Shown here: positions 23,619 to 31,218 of the stretch, in pieces
Layout: every line of letters starts with the position of its first letter
Position numbering within the stretch: the stretch's first letter is position 1
From: JAZNQN01 sp045656005
Lineage (GTDB): Bacteria; Bacillota; Clostridia; UMGS1883; UMGS1540
Length of the DNA: 34,720 nucleotides
NCBI GenBank assembly: GCA_045656005.1
Contig: JAZOQG010000084.1
Span: forward strand, 1 to 34,720
Reading direction: 5' to 3'
Made by a program: the position numbers and the translations under genes
Notes under the pieces: generated by a model
What the model was told of the DNA's origin: nothing
The model's database searches: none
The model's input: only the letters and a program-made list of their open reading frames with translations

Positions 23619-24800
23619 ATGAATTTGAGCGAGATAAAAGCTCTTGATAAAAGTTATTTTATGAACACTTTCGGTGAGCGTTTGCCGGTATGCTTTGTAA
23701 ATGGCGAAGGCATATATCTTTATGACACAGAAGGAAATAAATACTGTGACTTCTTTGCAGGAATAGCCGTTTCTGCATTAGGTCATGGAAACGAAGAACT
23801 TTCAACTGCAATCGGTGAGCAGGCAAAAAAAGTTTTGCACACTTCATGCCTTTACTACATCGAATCCCAGGCAAAACTTGCAAAAGAAATTGTTGATTTT
23901 TCCTGCGGAGATAAAGTCTTTTTCTCTAATAGCGGTGCAGAAGCAAATGAATGTGCAATAAAACTTGCAAAAATTTATCACTATAAAAAAGGTGACGGCA
24001 AAACAGATATAATAACACTTAAAAACTCCTTCCATGGTAGAACTCTTTCAACGGTTGCTGCGACGGGTCAGGAAAAATACCAAAAGCCATATTACCCGCT
24101 TGTTCCCGGTTTTTCTCACGTTGAGATTAATGACCTTGAAGGTTTCAAAGCTGCTGTTACCCCAAAAACAGGTGCAGTTATTATGGAACTTGTTCAGGGC
24201 GAAAGCGGTGTTCATCCCGTAGATAAAGAATATGTAAAAGCAGTTTACGATTTTTGTAAGGAAAACGATATTATATTTATTGATGACGAAATTCAAACAG
24301 GTATAGGAAGAACAGGAAAAATGTTCGCTTATGAGCATTTTTCCATTGAGCCTGACATAATAACCATGGCAAAAGCGTTAGGCGGAGGAGTTCCAATCGG
24401 AGGCGTTTGTGCAAAAGATTTTGTTGCTTCCTCATTCGAACCAGGTGACCACGGCGGAACATTTGGCGGAAACCACCTTGCTACAACTTCTGCTCTCACA
24501 ACTCTTTCAATTATCAAACGGGAAAACCTTATTGAAAATGCGAAAACAGTTGGTGCTTACATTAAAGAAAAACTTTTGAATATAGACGGCGTAAAAGAAG
24601 TCAGAGGACTTGGTCTTATGCTGGGTGCTGAAATCGAAGCTCCCGCAAAAGAATTCGTTTCCGAAATGTTTAAGGAAAAATGCCTCGTAGGTGCTGTTGG
24701 TACAAGTACAGTAAGAATACTACCCCCACTCATTATTACAAAAGACGAAGCAGATATTCTTATAAATACATTTGAAAAGGTTATGAAAAAATTCAGATAG
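23619..24800 (+). CDS. argD: Acetylornithine aminotransferase
   Basis: A 393-residue class III PLP aminotransferase that converts N-acetylglutamate semialdehyde to N-acetylornithine in arginine synthesis. Seen: SNSGAEANECAIKLA, the HGRTLST motif, DEIQTGIGRTGK and the PLP lysine Lys252 in AKALGGGVPIGG. It is followed after 19 bases by argF, and the palindromes over its promoter match the argC region, so the arginine role is secure against related ornithine or GABA aminotransferases. AGAAGG precedes the ATG. It starts a run continuing through argF, a GNAT gene, rnhB and yraN. Confidence 0.94.
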   Translation: MNLSEIKALDKSYFMNTFGERLPVCFVNGEGIYLYDTEGNKYCDFFAGIAVSALGHGNEELSTAIGEQAKKVLHTSCLYYIESQAKLAKEIVDFSCGDKVFFSNSGAEANECAIKLAKIYHYKKGDGKTDIITLKNSFHGRTLSTVAATGQEKYQKPYYPLVPGFSHVEINDLEGFKAAVTPKTGAVIMELVQGESGVHPVDKEYVKAVYDFCKENDIIFIDDEIQTGIGRTGKMFAYEHFSIEPDIITMAKALGGGVPIGGVCAKDFVASSFEPGDHGGTFGGNHLATTSALTTLSIIKRENLIENAKTVGAYIKEKLLNIDGVKEVRGLGLMLGAEIEAPAKEFVSEMFKEKCLVGAVGTSTVRILPPLIITKDEADILINTFEKVMKKFR

Positions 24801-24819
24801 CGAAAGGAATTTACATATT

Positions 24820-25737
24820 ATGAAACATTTAATCAGTTTACATGACACAACAACAGATGAGATTTTATCACTTTTAAAACTTGCAGCAAAACTTAAGGAT
24901 GAAACAAAGAAAGGTATCGTTCATCACCACCTAAAAGGCAAAACACTTGGTATGATTTTTACAAAATCTTCCACAAGAACAAGGGTTTCATTTGAAGTAG
25001 GAATGTATCAGCTTGGCGGATATCCCCTCTTTTTAAGTGCAAATGACATTCAGCTTGGCAGAGGCGAAACAATTTATGATACTGCAAATGTTCTCTCAAG
25101 ATTTCTTGATGGCATAATGATAAGAACTTTCGCACACAGCGACGTTGAAGATTTGGCTAAATATGGCTCCATTCCGATTATAAACGGACTTACTGACCTT
25201 TTGCACCCATGTCAGATACTTGCTGACCTTCTCACAATTTCCGAATATAGAGGAAAACTTGAAGGTTTAAAACTTGCATATATTGGTGACGGAAATAATA
25301 TTGCTCACTCACTTCTTTACGGTTGCAGTAAGGTTGGTATGGACATAGCAGTTGCATCGCCTAAAGGCTTTGAATGTAATGGAGAAGTTGTTGAAAACGC
25401 ACTTTCTGACGCAAAGAAAACAGGAAGCCATATTCTTCTTACAGAAGACCCCGTGGAAGCTATTAAAAATGCAGATGTCGTTTATACTGACACATGGTGC
25501 AGTATGGGACAGGAAAGCGAAAAAGCTGAAAGAATTAAAATCTTCAAAGATTACACAATTGATAAAAAGCTATTTTCAAATGCTGATAAAGAAGCAATGT
25601 TTCTTCATTGTCTTCCTGCATACAGAGGCTATGAGGTTACAGAAGACGTTATTGACGGTCCTCAGTCAGCCATTTTCGATGAAGCAGAAAACCGACTTCA
25701 TGCACAAAAAGCAGTACTTGTTACATTGATGGGGTGA
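24820..25737 (+). CDS. argF: Ornithine carbamoyltransferase
   Basis: A 305-residue anabolic-type ornithine transcarbamylase that makes citrulline from ornithine and carbamoyl phosphate. Seen: the carbamoyl-phosphate loop STRTR (51-55), HPCQ (129-132), the ornithine-side motif DTWCSMGQE and the catalytic-cysteine motif HCLP (263-266). GAAAGGA lies before the ATG. Pairing with argD indicates arginine synthesis rather than the arginine-deiminase pathway, as no arcA or arcC is nearby. The next gene begins four bases after its stop. Confidence 0.95.
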   Translation: MKHLISLHDTTTDEILSLLKLAAKLKDETKKGIVHHHLKGKTLGMIFTKSSTRTRVSFEVGMYQLGGYPLFLSANDIQLGRGETIYDTANVLSRFLDGIMIRTFAHSDVEDLAKYGSIPIINGLTDLLHPCQILADLLTISEYRGKLEGLKLAYIGDGNNIAHSLLYGCSKVGMDIAVASPKGFECNGEVVENALSDAKKTGSHILLTEDPVEAIKNADVVYTDTWCSMGQESEKAERIKIFKDYTIDKKLFSNADKEAMFLHCLPAYRGYEVTEDVIDGPQSAIFDEAENRLHAQKAVLVTLMG

Positions 25738-25741
25738 ACTG

Positions 25742-26212
25742 ATGAATTTAAGCATTACTAAAGCTAAGGTGCAAGATGCAGAAGAAATTAATATAGTCTT
25801 AAAAAAAGCGTTTAAGGAATATGAAAAAGCATCTTGTCCTGCCGCTGCAAGAGGTGCTCTTTCTGAAACGGTTGAAAAAACTTTAGTAGACATTGAAAAT
25901 AAGCTTTTTTTAAAAGCTGAGCTTGATGGCAGAATTTCAGGCAGTGTAAGAGTTGAATTTGAAGATTGTGACACAGTATATTTAAGCCGCTTTTCAGTTT
26001 TACCTGAACATCAGAAATTCGGCATTGGTAAAAAACTTTTGGACGAAGTTTTTTTACGCATCAAAAAAACTGATGCAAAAAAAATATATCTTCACACTTC
26101 CCTTGATGTCAAGCACCTTATTGATTTTTATGAAAGCTGTGGTTTTAAAGTGGAAAGTGTAAATGAAGACAGAGGATATAAGAGAGCAAAACTTACAAAA
26201 GATTTGTGGTGA
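25742..26212 (+). CDS. GNAT-family N-acetyltransferase in the arginine operon
   Basis: A 156-residue single-domain acetyltransferase. The acetyl-CoA motif A reads SVLPEHQKFGIGKKLL, with the Q-x2-G-x-G form, and the closing region FYESCGFKVES is typical of the fold. The acceptor is unknown. It begins four bases after argF, whose end supplies its GGGGTG site, so it belongs to the argD-argF transcript. The argC-argB operon elsewhere in the window lacks argJ, so a role in supplying N-acetylglutamate is conceivable. It lacks any visible amino-acid-kinase domain and may equally be unrelated to arginine. Family call confident, function not. Confidence 0.82.
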   Translation: MNLSITKAKVQDAEEINIVLKKAFKEYEKASCPAAARGALSETVEKTLVDIENKLFLKAELDGRISGSVRVEFEDCDTVYLSRFSVLPEHQKFGIGKKLLDEVFLRIKKTDAKKIYLHTSLDVKHLIDFYESCGFKVESVNEDRGYKRAKLTKDLW

Positions 26213-26217
26213 TTAGA

Positions 26218-26856
26218 TTGAAAAACGAAGAACTCGAAAGACTCAACAACATGCTTACATATGAGCGCGCAGTTAAAATTTTAGGCTACGAAAGCATCTG
26301 CGGAGTAGATGAAGCAGGCAGAGGACCTCTTGCAGGCGATGTTTTTGCCGCCGCAGTAATTTTGCCTGATGGCTATATTCTGGAAGGTCTTAATGATTCA
26401 AAAAAACTTTCAGAAAAAAAACGTGAGGCACTTTTTGATATTATCTGCCAGGATGCCGTAGCATACTCTATTAAGACTGCCACAGTTAATGAAATCGATG
26501 AAATAAACATAAGAAATGCCACATACCTTGCTATGAGAAGGGCAATTTCATCACTAAAGCAAGAGGCAGACTACGCGCTTATAGACGGAGATTGTATTAC
26601 AGAGCTTTCCCTTCCTCACCAATGCGTTATAAAAGGTGATTCGAAAAGTCTTTCAATTGCCGCTGCATCAATTCTTGCAAAAGTTGCAAGGGACAGGTAT
26701 ATGAAAGAACTTGCAAAGGAATATCCTCAGTATCTTTTTGAAAAACATAAAGGCTATGGAACAGCACTCCACACCCAGCTTTTGAGAAAGCATGGTCCCT
26801 CCCCCGTTCACCGAAGAACATTTCTTAAAAAAATCTTAAAGGATGATGAATATTAA
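26218..26856 (+). CDS. rnhB: Ribonuclease HII
   Basis: About 213 residues. RNase HII removes ribonucleotides and RNA from RNA-DNA hybrids. Seen: the first catalytic pair Asp31-Glu32 in CGVDEAGRGPLAGD, the aspartate in ALIDGD, KGDSKSLSIAAASILAKVARD with its aspartates, and the C-terminal EKHKGYGT and HRRTF. The frame can be opened at 26206 inside the GNAT gene, but GGTGATT overlaps the GNAT stop and lies just before a TTG at 26218, which I take as the start; an ATG at 26251 is a less likely alternative. It is translationally coupled to yraN through TAATG, a common clostridial arrangement. Confidence 0.93.
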   Translation: MKNEELERLNNMLTYERAVKILGYESICGVDEAGRGPLAGDVFAAAVILPDGYILEGLNDSKKLSEKKREALFDIICQDAVAYSIKTATVNEIDEINIRNATYLAMRRAISSLKQEADYALIDGDCITELSLPHQCVIKGDSKSLSIAAASILAKVARDRYMKELAKEYPQYLFEKHKGYGTALHTQLLRKHGPSPVHRRTFLKKILKDDEY

Positions 26857-27194
26857 TGTCGCGTCTTATAGGAATTTTGGGCGAAAATCAGGCAGAGCAA
26901 TATCTCAAAAAAATGGGCTATAAAATTTTATCCAAAAACTATCACTCGCGTTTTGGCGAAATTGATATTATAGCACTTGATAAAAACACCACGGTTTTTG
27001 TTGAAGTAAAAAAAAGAGGAGAAAAATCCTTTGCGGGCGGTGCAGAATTTGTAACCGCCTCAAAGCAAAAGAAAATTATTAAAACCGCTCTCTTTTTTAT
27101 ACAGAGCAATAATATTCAAAACGATATGCGCTTTGATGTTATAGAAATTAACTGCAACAATATAAATCACATTAAAAATGCATTTTATGCATAA
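26856..27194 (+). CDS. YraN/UPF0102 nuclease-fold protein
   Basis: A 112-residue protein of the YraN (UPF0102) family, which has a restriction-endonuclease-like fold and no settled function. Seen: the N-terminal GILGENQAEQYLKKMGYKIL, the active-site-like GEIDIIALD, and FVEVKKR, corresponding to the D/E-x-K nuclease core. Its ATG shares one base with the rnhB stop (TAATG). The rnhB-yraN pair is widely conserved, suggesting a nucleic-acid maintenance role. It is the last gene of the argD run. No clear terminator follows within about 100 bases before the aminotransferase gene. Confidence 0.9.
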   Translation: MSRLIGILGENQAEQYLKKMGYKILSKNYHSRFGEIDIIALDKNTTVFVEVKKRGEKSFAGGAEFVTASKQKKIIKTALFFIQSNNIQNDMRFDVIEINCNNINHIKNAFYA

Positions 27195-27199
27195 AAATG

Positions 27200-27228
27200 T
27201 TGCAATTTTGCAGTTTTTATATTAAAAT
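27200..27228 (+). promoter_or_regulatory. Candidate promoter of the aminotransferase-proC run
   Basis: TTGCAA (27200-27205) and TAAAAT (27223-27228), 17 bases apart. It is weaker than most promoters in the window, and readthrough from yraN is possible. Confidence 0.45.
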
Positions 27229-27258
27229 ATAGGCACTTTATTATGTTTGCGATAAAGG

Positions 27259-27274
27259 TGCAAAAAATTTTGCA
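27259..27274. repeat. Short palindrome in the aminotransferase leader
   Basis: TGCAAAA-AA-TTTTGCA, a perfect seven-base inverted repeat between the candidate promoter and the ribosome site. It could be an operator or a weak hairpin; AT-rich chance is also possible. Confidence 0.3.
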
Positions 27275-27295
27275 AACAGAAAGGTTATGTAAAAA

Positions 27296-28486
27296 ATGGA
27301 ATTATCAAGAAAGTATTCATTAATCAGTGCATCTCCGACACTTGCGATTGATTCAAAGTTTAAAGCTATGAAAGCAGAAGGCATTGATGTTGTAGGTTTT
27401 GGAGCAGGCGAGCCTGATTTTGACACACCACAGCATATCAAAGATGCGGCCGTAGAAGCTATAAACACAGGTGTAACAAAATATACTCCTGCATCAGGAA
27501 CACCTGCGCTCAAAGCTGCAATTTGCAGAAAATTCGAAAGGGAAAACGGTCTTTCGTATGAACCCAATCAGATAATTGTAAGTAATGGTGCAAAACATTC
27601 TCTCGTAAATATTTTCGGAGCCATTTTAAACCCTGGTGACGAAGTTATAATCCCTGCCCCATTCTGGGTTTCATATCCCGAAATGGTAAAACTCGGTGAT
27701 GGAGTTCCGAAATACATAGAAACAACAGAAGAGAATAACTTTAAGTTTACTCCTGACCAGCTTCTTAATGCAATAACCCCCAAAACAAAAGCTCTAGTTC
27801 TCAATTCCCCTTCAAACCCAACAGGTATGGTATATACTGCAGATGAACTTCGTGAAATTGCTAAAATCTGTGTAGAGAAAGACATCTTCGTAATATCTGA
27901 CGAAATATATGAACACTTAATATATGAAGGCGAACGTGTTTCAATTGCATCATTTGGCGAAGAAATTAAAAAGAGAACTATAATCGTTAATGGTCTTTCA
28001 AAAACTTATGCTATGACGGGCTGGAGAATTGGATACACAGCTTCCTCACCTGAAATTGCAAAAATTATGGGCAATGTTCAAAGTCATGCAACATCAAACC
28101 CTAACTCAATCGCACAATATGCGGCAGTAGTAGCTCTTGATAGCGGTCTTGGCTTTGTTGACGATATGAAAAAAGAATATGTAAAAAGACGTGATTACAT
28201 GGTAGAAAGACTTAATTCTCTTTCTGGTATTTCATGCAAAAAACCAAGCGGTGCTTTTTACGTTATGATGAACATTAAAGACTTACTTGGCAAAGAGATT
28301 TGTGGATGCAAAATTGACAGTGCATCAGATTTTGCAGCAGCACTTTTGGAAAAAGCAAAAGTAGCCCTAGTTCCCGGCGAAGGATTTATGGCACCGGGAT
28401 ACCTCAGATGGAGCTATGCAACATCTATTGAAAACATTGAAAAAGGTATTAACAGACTCGAAAAATTCTTAAACGGCGAATATTAA
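27296..28486 (+). CDS. Class I aspartate-type aminotransferase
   Basis: A 396-residue PLP aminotransferase of the aspartate aminotransferase I-beta subgroup, as in Bacillus and Thermus. Seen: GAGEPDFDTP, NSPSNPTGMVY, ISDEIYEHL and the PLP lysine Lys236 in GLSKTYAMTGWRIGY. The expected reaction is aspartate plus 2-oxoglutarate to oxaloacetate plus glutamate, though such enzymes can also accept aromatic or other amino acids or prephenate. AGAAAGG precedes the ATG. proC follows after 18 bases, so the two are co-transcribed. Family very likely; exact substrate less so. Confidence 0.9.
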   Translation: MELSRKYSLISASPTLAIDSKFKAMKAEGIDVVGFGAGEPDFDTPQHIKDAAVEAINTGVTKYTPASGTPALKAAICRKFERENGLSYEPNQIIVSNGAKHSLVNIFGAILNPGDEVIIPAPFWVSYPEMVKLGDGVPKYIETTEENNFKFTPDQLLNAITPKTKALVLNSPSNPTGMVYTADELREIAKICVEKDIFVISDEIYEHLIYEGERVSIASFGEEIKKRTIIVNGLSKTYAMTGWRIGYTASSPEIAKIMGNVQSHATSNPNSIAQYAAVVALDSGLGFVDDMKKEYVKRRDYMVERLNSLSGISCKKPSGAFYVMMNIKDLLGKEICGCKIDSASDFAAALLEKAKVALVPGEGFMAPGYLRWSYATSIENIEKGINRLEKFLNGEY

Positions 28487-28504
28487 TTGAAAGGTCGCAT
28501 TAAT

Positions 28505-29284
28505 ATGAAAATTGGTATTATTGGCGCCGGAAACATGGCAAGAGCAATTGTTTTGGGACTTTTAGCAAACAAAATAAAACCTGAAAACATTTTTGTTTCC
28601 GATAAGGATGAAAAAAAACTTACCGAACTTCAGCGCTTTGGAGTTAAAGTCGGAAACAATACCGAAGCTCTCGAATTTGGTGAAGCTGTAATTCTCGCAG
28701 TAAAACCTAATATCTTCCCTGTCATTTTGCCAGAATGTAAAAACTATAACGGTCTTATAATTTCCATAGCTGCAGGTATTTCAACAGATTATATAAAAGG
28801 CTTTCTTAAAGATGATGCAAGAGTTGTTCGCGTTATGCCGAACACTCCTGCGCTTGTAAGTGCAGGTATGACGGCGGTTTGTAAAAATGGTGCAAGTGAA
28901 GAAGATATTTCCATAGTTCATAAGATTTTTTCAGCAGTTGGTGAAACTGTAACTTTGGATGAGGCTTATATCGATGCAGTAGTTGGTGTATCAGGGAGCG
29001 GTCCCGCTTATGTTTTCACACTGATTGAGGCCATGGCTGACGGCGGAGTTTTAAAAGGTCTTACAAGAAGTGACGCGATAAAACTTGCTGCGCAAACAGT
29101 TTTAGGCTCTGCAAAAATGGTTTTGGAAACAGGAAATCATCCTGCCGAACTTCGTGATGCAGTATGCTCACCGGGTGGCACAACTATAGAAGGTGTTGCA
29201 GAACTTGAAAAATCAGGCTTTAGAAATGCAGTTATTAGTGCAGTTTCGGCATGCACAGAAAAAAGCCGTCAACTTAAAAAATAA
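28505..29284 (+). CDS. proC: Pyrroline-5-carboxylate reductase
   Basis: A 259-residue NAD(P)H-dependent enzyme for the last step of proline synthesis. It has an N-terminal Rossmann fold (KIGIIGAGNMARAI), then AVKPNIF and VRVMPNTPALVSAGMTA, and the ProC signature region ending GSGPAYVFTLIEAMADGG and CSPGGTTIEGV. The frame extends to a TTG at 28487 directly after the aminotransferase stop, but GAAAGG between them places the start at the ATG at 28505. No proA or proB lies in the window. Complete and typical in length. Confidence 0.94.
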   Translation: MKIGIIGAGNMARAIVLGLLANKIKPENIFVSDKDEKKLTELQRFGVKVGNNTEALEFGEAVILAVKPNIFPVILPECKNYNGLIISIAAGISTDYIKGFLKDDARVVRVMPNTPALVSAGMTAVCKNGASEEDISIVHKIFSAVGETVTLDEAYIDAVVGVSGSGPAYVFTLIEAMADGGVLKGLTRSDAIKLAAQTVLGSAKMVLETGNHPAELRDAVCSPGGTTIEGVAELEKSGFRNAVISAVSACTEKSRQLKK

Positions 29285-29330
29285 GAATACCACCACATCT
29301 TTATGCATAACCTTTTTTATAGGGTGGTGT
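29285..29330 (+). promoter_or_regulatory. spoIIM leader: sigma-E-like boxes and ribosome-site hairpin
   Basis: GAATACC (29285-29291) and CATAACCT (29306-29313), 14 bases apart, resemble the sigma-E pattern used for spoIIM in Bacillus subtilis. Separately, ATACCACC (29287-29294) can pair with GGTGGTGT (29323-29330), which includes the spoIIM ribosome site, so in readthrough RNA from proC that site would be masked. Each signal alone is weak. Confidence 0.35.
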
Positions 29331-29335
29331 AAAGT

Positions 29336-29914
29336 GTGGAAGAGTACATAAAAAACAACAGACTTACTTTATTTTTAGTATTTTCGGCAGTACTTGTCGG
29401 TGTCACCATAGGAGCATTTGGTGTTTTGCGGCTGAGTGGCGATTTGCCTTCAACTCTTTATGCGGGACTTAATAGTGCCGTTGCCGACACCGGCATTTTT
29501 TCTGCTTTTTTAAAATCGTTGCAAAATGAGTTTAAAAGATTTATAATTATTTTTGTATGCGGAATTACAGTAATCGGCTCACCTGTTATAGTATTTCATT
29601 TGGGTTTTTGCGGATATGCTTTAGGCTTTTCGTCTGCTTTTCTCATGAAATATTATGGTTTAGCCGGTTTTTTGGCAGTTTTGGGCGGGATTTTACCGCA
29701 TTACTTTCTTCTTATGCCAACATATATAGGCATGGGAATAATCGGAATAAATTTTTCAAACAGACTTCTTCGTGGCGAAAGACGATTAAATAGTGATTTC
29801 AAAACGTACATATTAAAAATGATTCTGCTTTCTTTTTTAATTTTACTTTCATGTATTGTTGAAGGATTTGTTTCCACTATGCTGCTGAAAAGCATACTAA
29901 AAGTTATTTCATGA
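29336..29914 (+). CDS. spoIIM: SpoIIM, stage II sporulation engulfment protein
   Basis: A 192-residue protein with about five membrane segments. It matches the SpoIIM family: an N-terminal anchor (LFLVFSAVLVGVTIGAFG) and the conserved GLAGFLAVLGGILPHYFLL. With SpoIID and SpoIIP it forms the peptidoglycan-degrading complex that drives engulfment. The start is a GTG at 29336 after GGGTGGTG. Its stop overlaps an ATG of the xerD-like frame, whose true start is just downstream. spoIIM next to xerD/ripX is the conserved arrangement in Bacillus and clostridia, which supports the call. It lies 51 bases after proC and may be expressed separately from it during sporulation. Confidence 0.9.
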   Translation: MEEYIKNNRLTLFLVFSAVLVGVTIGAFGVLRLSGDLPSTLYAGLNSAVADTGIFSAFLKSLQNEFKRFIIIFVCGITVIGSPVIVFHLGFCGYALGFSSAFLMKYYGLAGFLAVLGGILPHYFLLMPTYIGMGIIGINFSNRLLRGERRLNSDFKTYILKMILLSFLILLSCIVEGFVSTMLLKSILKVIS

Positions 29915-29937
29915 TTAATTACCAGGAGGTTTTAGGG

Positions 29938-30810
29938 TTGAAAAGTGCACTGAATGAGTACCACGATTTTTTGCGTGAGGTACGTCACCTTTCTGAAAAC
30001 ACCGTACTTTCATATGAGCGTGACATAAAACAGTTTCAGCGTTTTTACGGTGGCAATCTAAAAAAAGCCATTAGCCGTGATTTTGAAAACTATATGTCTG
30101 AAATGAAACGCCACGGTCTGGCGGCATCAACCCTTTCAAGAAATATGGTTTCACTTCGCTCACTTTATTCTTTTATGAAGAGTAGTGGCCATATAAAAAG
30201 AGATCCAACCCGTAATGTAAAATTACCCAAAGTAGAAAAATCTCTGCCACAAATTTTAACTTCGACAGAGATTGCAAAACTTTTAGATGAACCCACAGGT
30301 GAAGATGCAAAATCCTGCCGTGACAAGGCAATGCTTGAACTTTTATATGCGAGCGGTATTAAAGTTTCTGAGCTAATAATGCTCAATGTTTCAAATGTAA
30401 ATTTAAGACGAGGCATGTTAAACTGCTCCATTTCTTCCAAAACAAGAATTATTCCACTAGGAAAAATAGCAGTTAAAGCAATAACTTCATATCTTAAAAA
30501 TACCCGTCCGCAAATGATTGCCTCTCCTGACGAAACTGCTCTCTTTGTAAATTGCAATGGTACGAGGATGACAAGGCAAGGCTTTTGGAAAATCATAAAA
30601 TATTATAAAGATGCAGCAGGAATTGACAAAGAAATCACCCCACACACATTGCGTCACTCCTTTGCGGCACACCTTCTCGAAAATGGTGCAGACATTGACT
30701 TAATAGGAGAAATGATGGGACTTACCGACTCTGCTTCAACTGCAGTCTACAGAAAAATTATTGAAAACAGAATTTTTGACGTTTATAAAAAAGCTCATCC
30801 AAGAGCTTAA
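29938..30810 (+). CDS. xerD: XerD-type tyrosine recombinase with degenerate active site
   Basis: About 290 residues. An N-terminal SAM-like DNA-binding domain (1-95) and a C-terminal catalytic fold ending KKAHPRA closely follow RipX/XerD, and spoIIM upstream gives the same synteny. Of the six catalytic positions, HTLRH (His236, Arg239) and Tyr271 remain. The first arginine (GLRVSEL in the family) is Lys142 in GIKVSEL, the GKGNKER lysine hairpin is replaced by SISSKTR at 164-170, and the LGH histidine is Leu262 (MMGLTD). It may bind DNA without normal strand exchange. The start is a TTG at 29938 with AGGAGG eight bases upstream; an ATG at 29911 lies before that site. The reading frame is intact, so it is not an obvious pseudogene. 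Confidence 0.85.
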   Translation: MKSALNEYHDFLREVRHLSENTVLSYERDIKQFQRFYGGNLKKAISRDFENYMSEMKRHGLAASTLSRNMVSLRSLYSFMKSSGHIKRDPTRNVKLPKVEKSLPQILTSTEIAKLLDEPTGEDAKSCRDKAMLELLYASGIKVSELIMLNVSNVNLRRGMLNCSISSKTRIIPLGKIAVKAITSYLKNTRPQMIASPDETALFVNCNGTRMTRQGFWKIIKYYKDAAGIDKEITPHTLRHSFAAHLLENGADIDLIGEMMGLTDSASTAVYRKIIENRIFDVYKKAHPRA

Positions 30811-30817
30811 TTCCATT

Positions 30818-30848
30818 AATTGACAAAAATTTACATTTTTTGTCAATT
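30818..30848. repeat. 12-bp inverted repeat between xerD and abrB
   Basis: AATTGACAAAAA (30818-30829) and TTTTTGTCAATT (30837-30848) are perfect reverse complements around a seven-base loop. It may end the spoIIM-xerD transcript, although no T-run follows the stem. It lies four bases before the abrB -35 box and could also be an operator. Confidence 0.5.
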
Positions 30849-30852
30849 TGGG

Positions 30853-30881
30853 TTGACTTTCCCATTTTTATGTGTTATAAT
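30853..30881 (+). promoter_or_regulatory. Sigma-A promoter of the small abrB gene
   Basis: TTGACT (30853-30858) and TATAAT (30876-30881), 17 bases apart, with a TGT extension before the -10 box. Confidence 0.87.
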
Positions 30882-30917
30882 TTTACTAAACAATACATAT
30901 ATTAATGGAGGTAGATT

Positions 30918-31160
30918 ATGAAATCAACAGGAATTGTTCGAAGAATTGACGAAGTTGGCAGAATAACTTTACCGATAGAACTCAGGAGAATGCTTGATAT
31001 ATCGGATAATGATTCTCTTGAGATATATGTCGACGGGGACGGAACAATTGTTCTTAAAAAATATGCCCCTGCATGTATCTTCTGCGGCAATGCATCAGAA
31101 GTTGTAAACTTTAAAGGAAGTAAAGTTTGCAGAGAATGTCTTGACGACCTGAAAAAATAA
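30918..31160 (+). CDS. Small AbrB-family regulator with four-cysteine tail
   Basis: An 80-residue protein. Residues 1-50 are an AbrB/SpoVT-type swapped-hairpin DNA-binding domain (KSTGIVRRIDEVGRITLPIE at 2-21). The tail carries two CxxC pairs, Cys53/Cys56 and Cys71/Cys74, the pattern of a small zinc ribbon. It is close in size to Bacillus AbrB, a transition-state regulator, but the cysteine tail marks the clostridial form. TGGAGG precedes the ATG. Strong promoter and terminator make it a separate unit. Autoregulation through the inverted repeat just upstream of its promoter is possible but untested. Confidence 0.9.
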   Translation: MKSTGIVRRIDEVGRITLPIELRRMLDISDNDSLEIYVDGDGTIVLKKYAPACIFCGNASEVVNFKGSKVCRECLDDLKK

Positions 31161-31174
31161 ATTATTTTAAGTTT

Positions 31175-31212
31175 AAAGAGGTACCCCTAAGCGAGATACC
31201 TCTTTCTTTTTT
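31175..31212 (+). terminator. Terminator after the small abrB gene
   Basis: AAAGAGGTA (31175-31183) and TACCTCTTT (31197-31205) form a 9-bp stem around a 13-base loop, followed by C and a six-T run. It may also act weakly for the convergent argC-argB operon. Confidence 0.85.
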
Positions 31213-31218
31213 ATATAA

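Noticed and set aside
29938..30810. Phage or transposon integrase
   Set aside because: The sequence follows RipX/XerD to its end and sits next to spoIIM as in Bacillus. No attachment repeats, phage genes or change in composition were seen.
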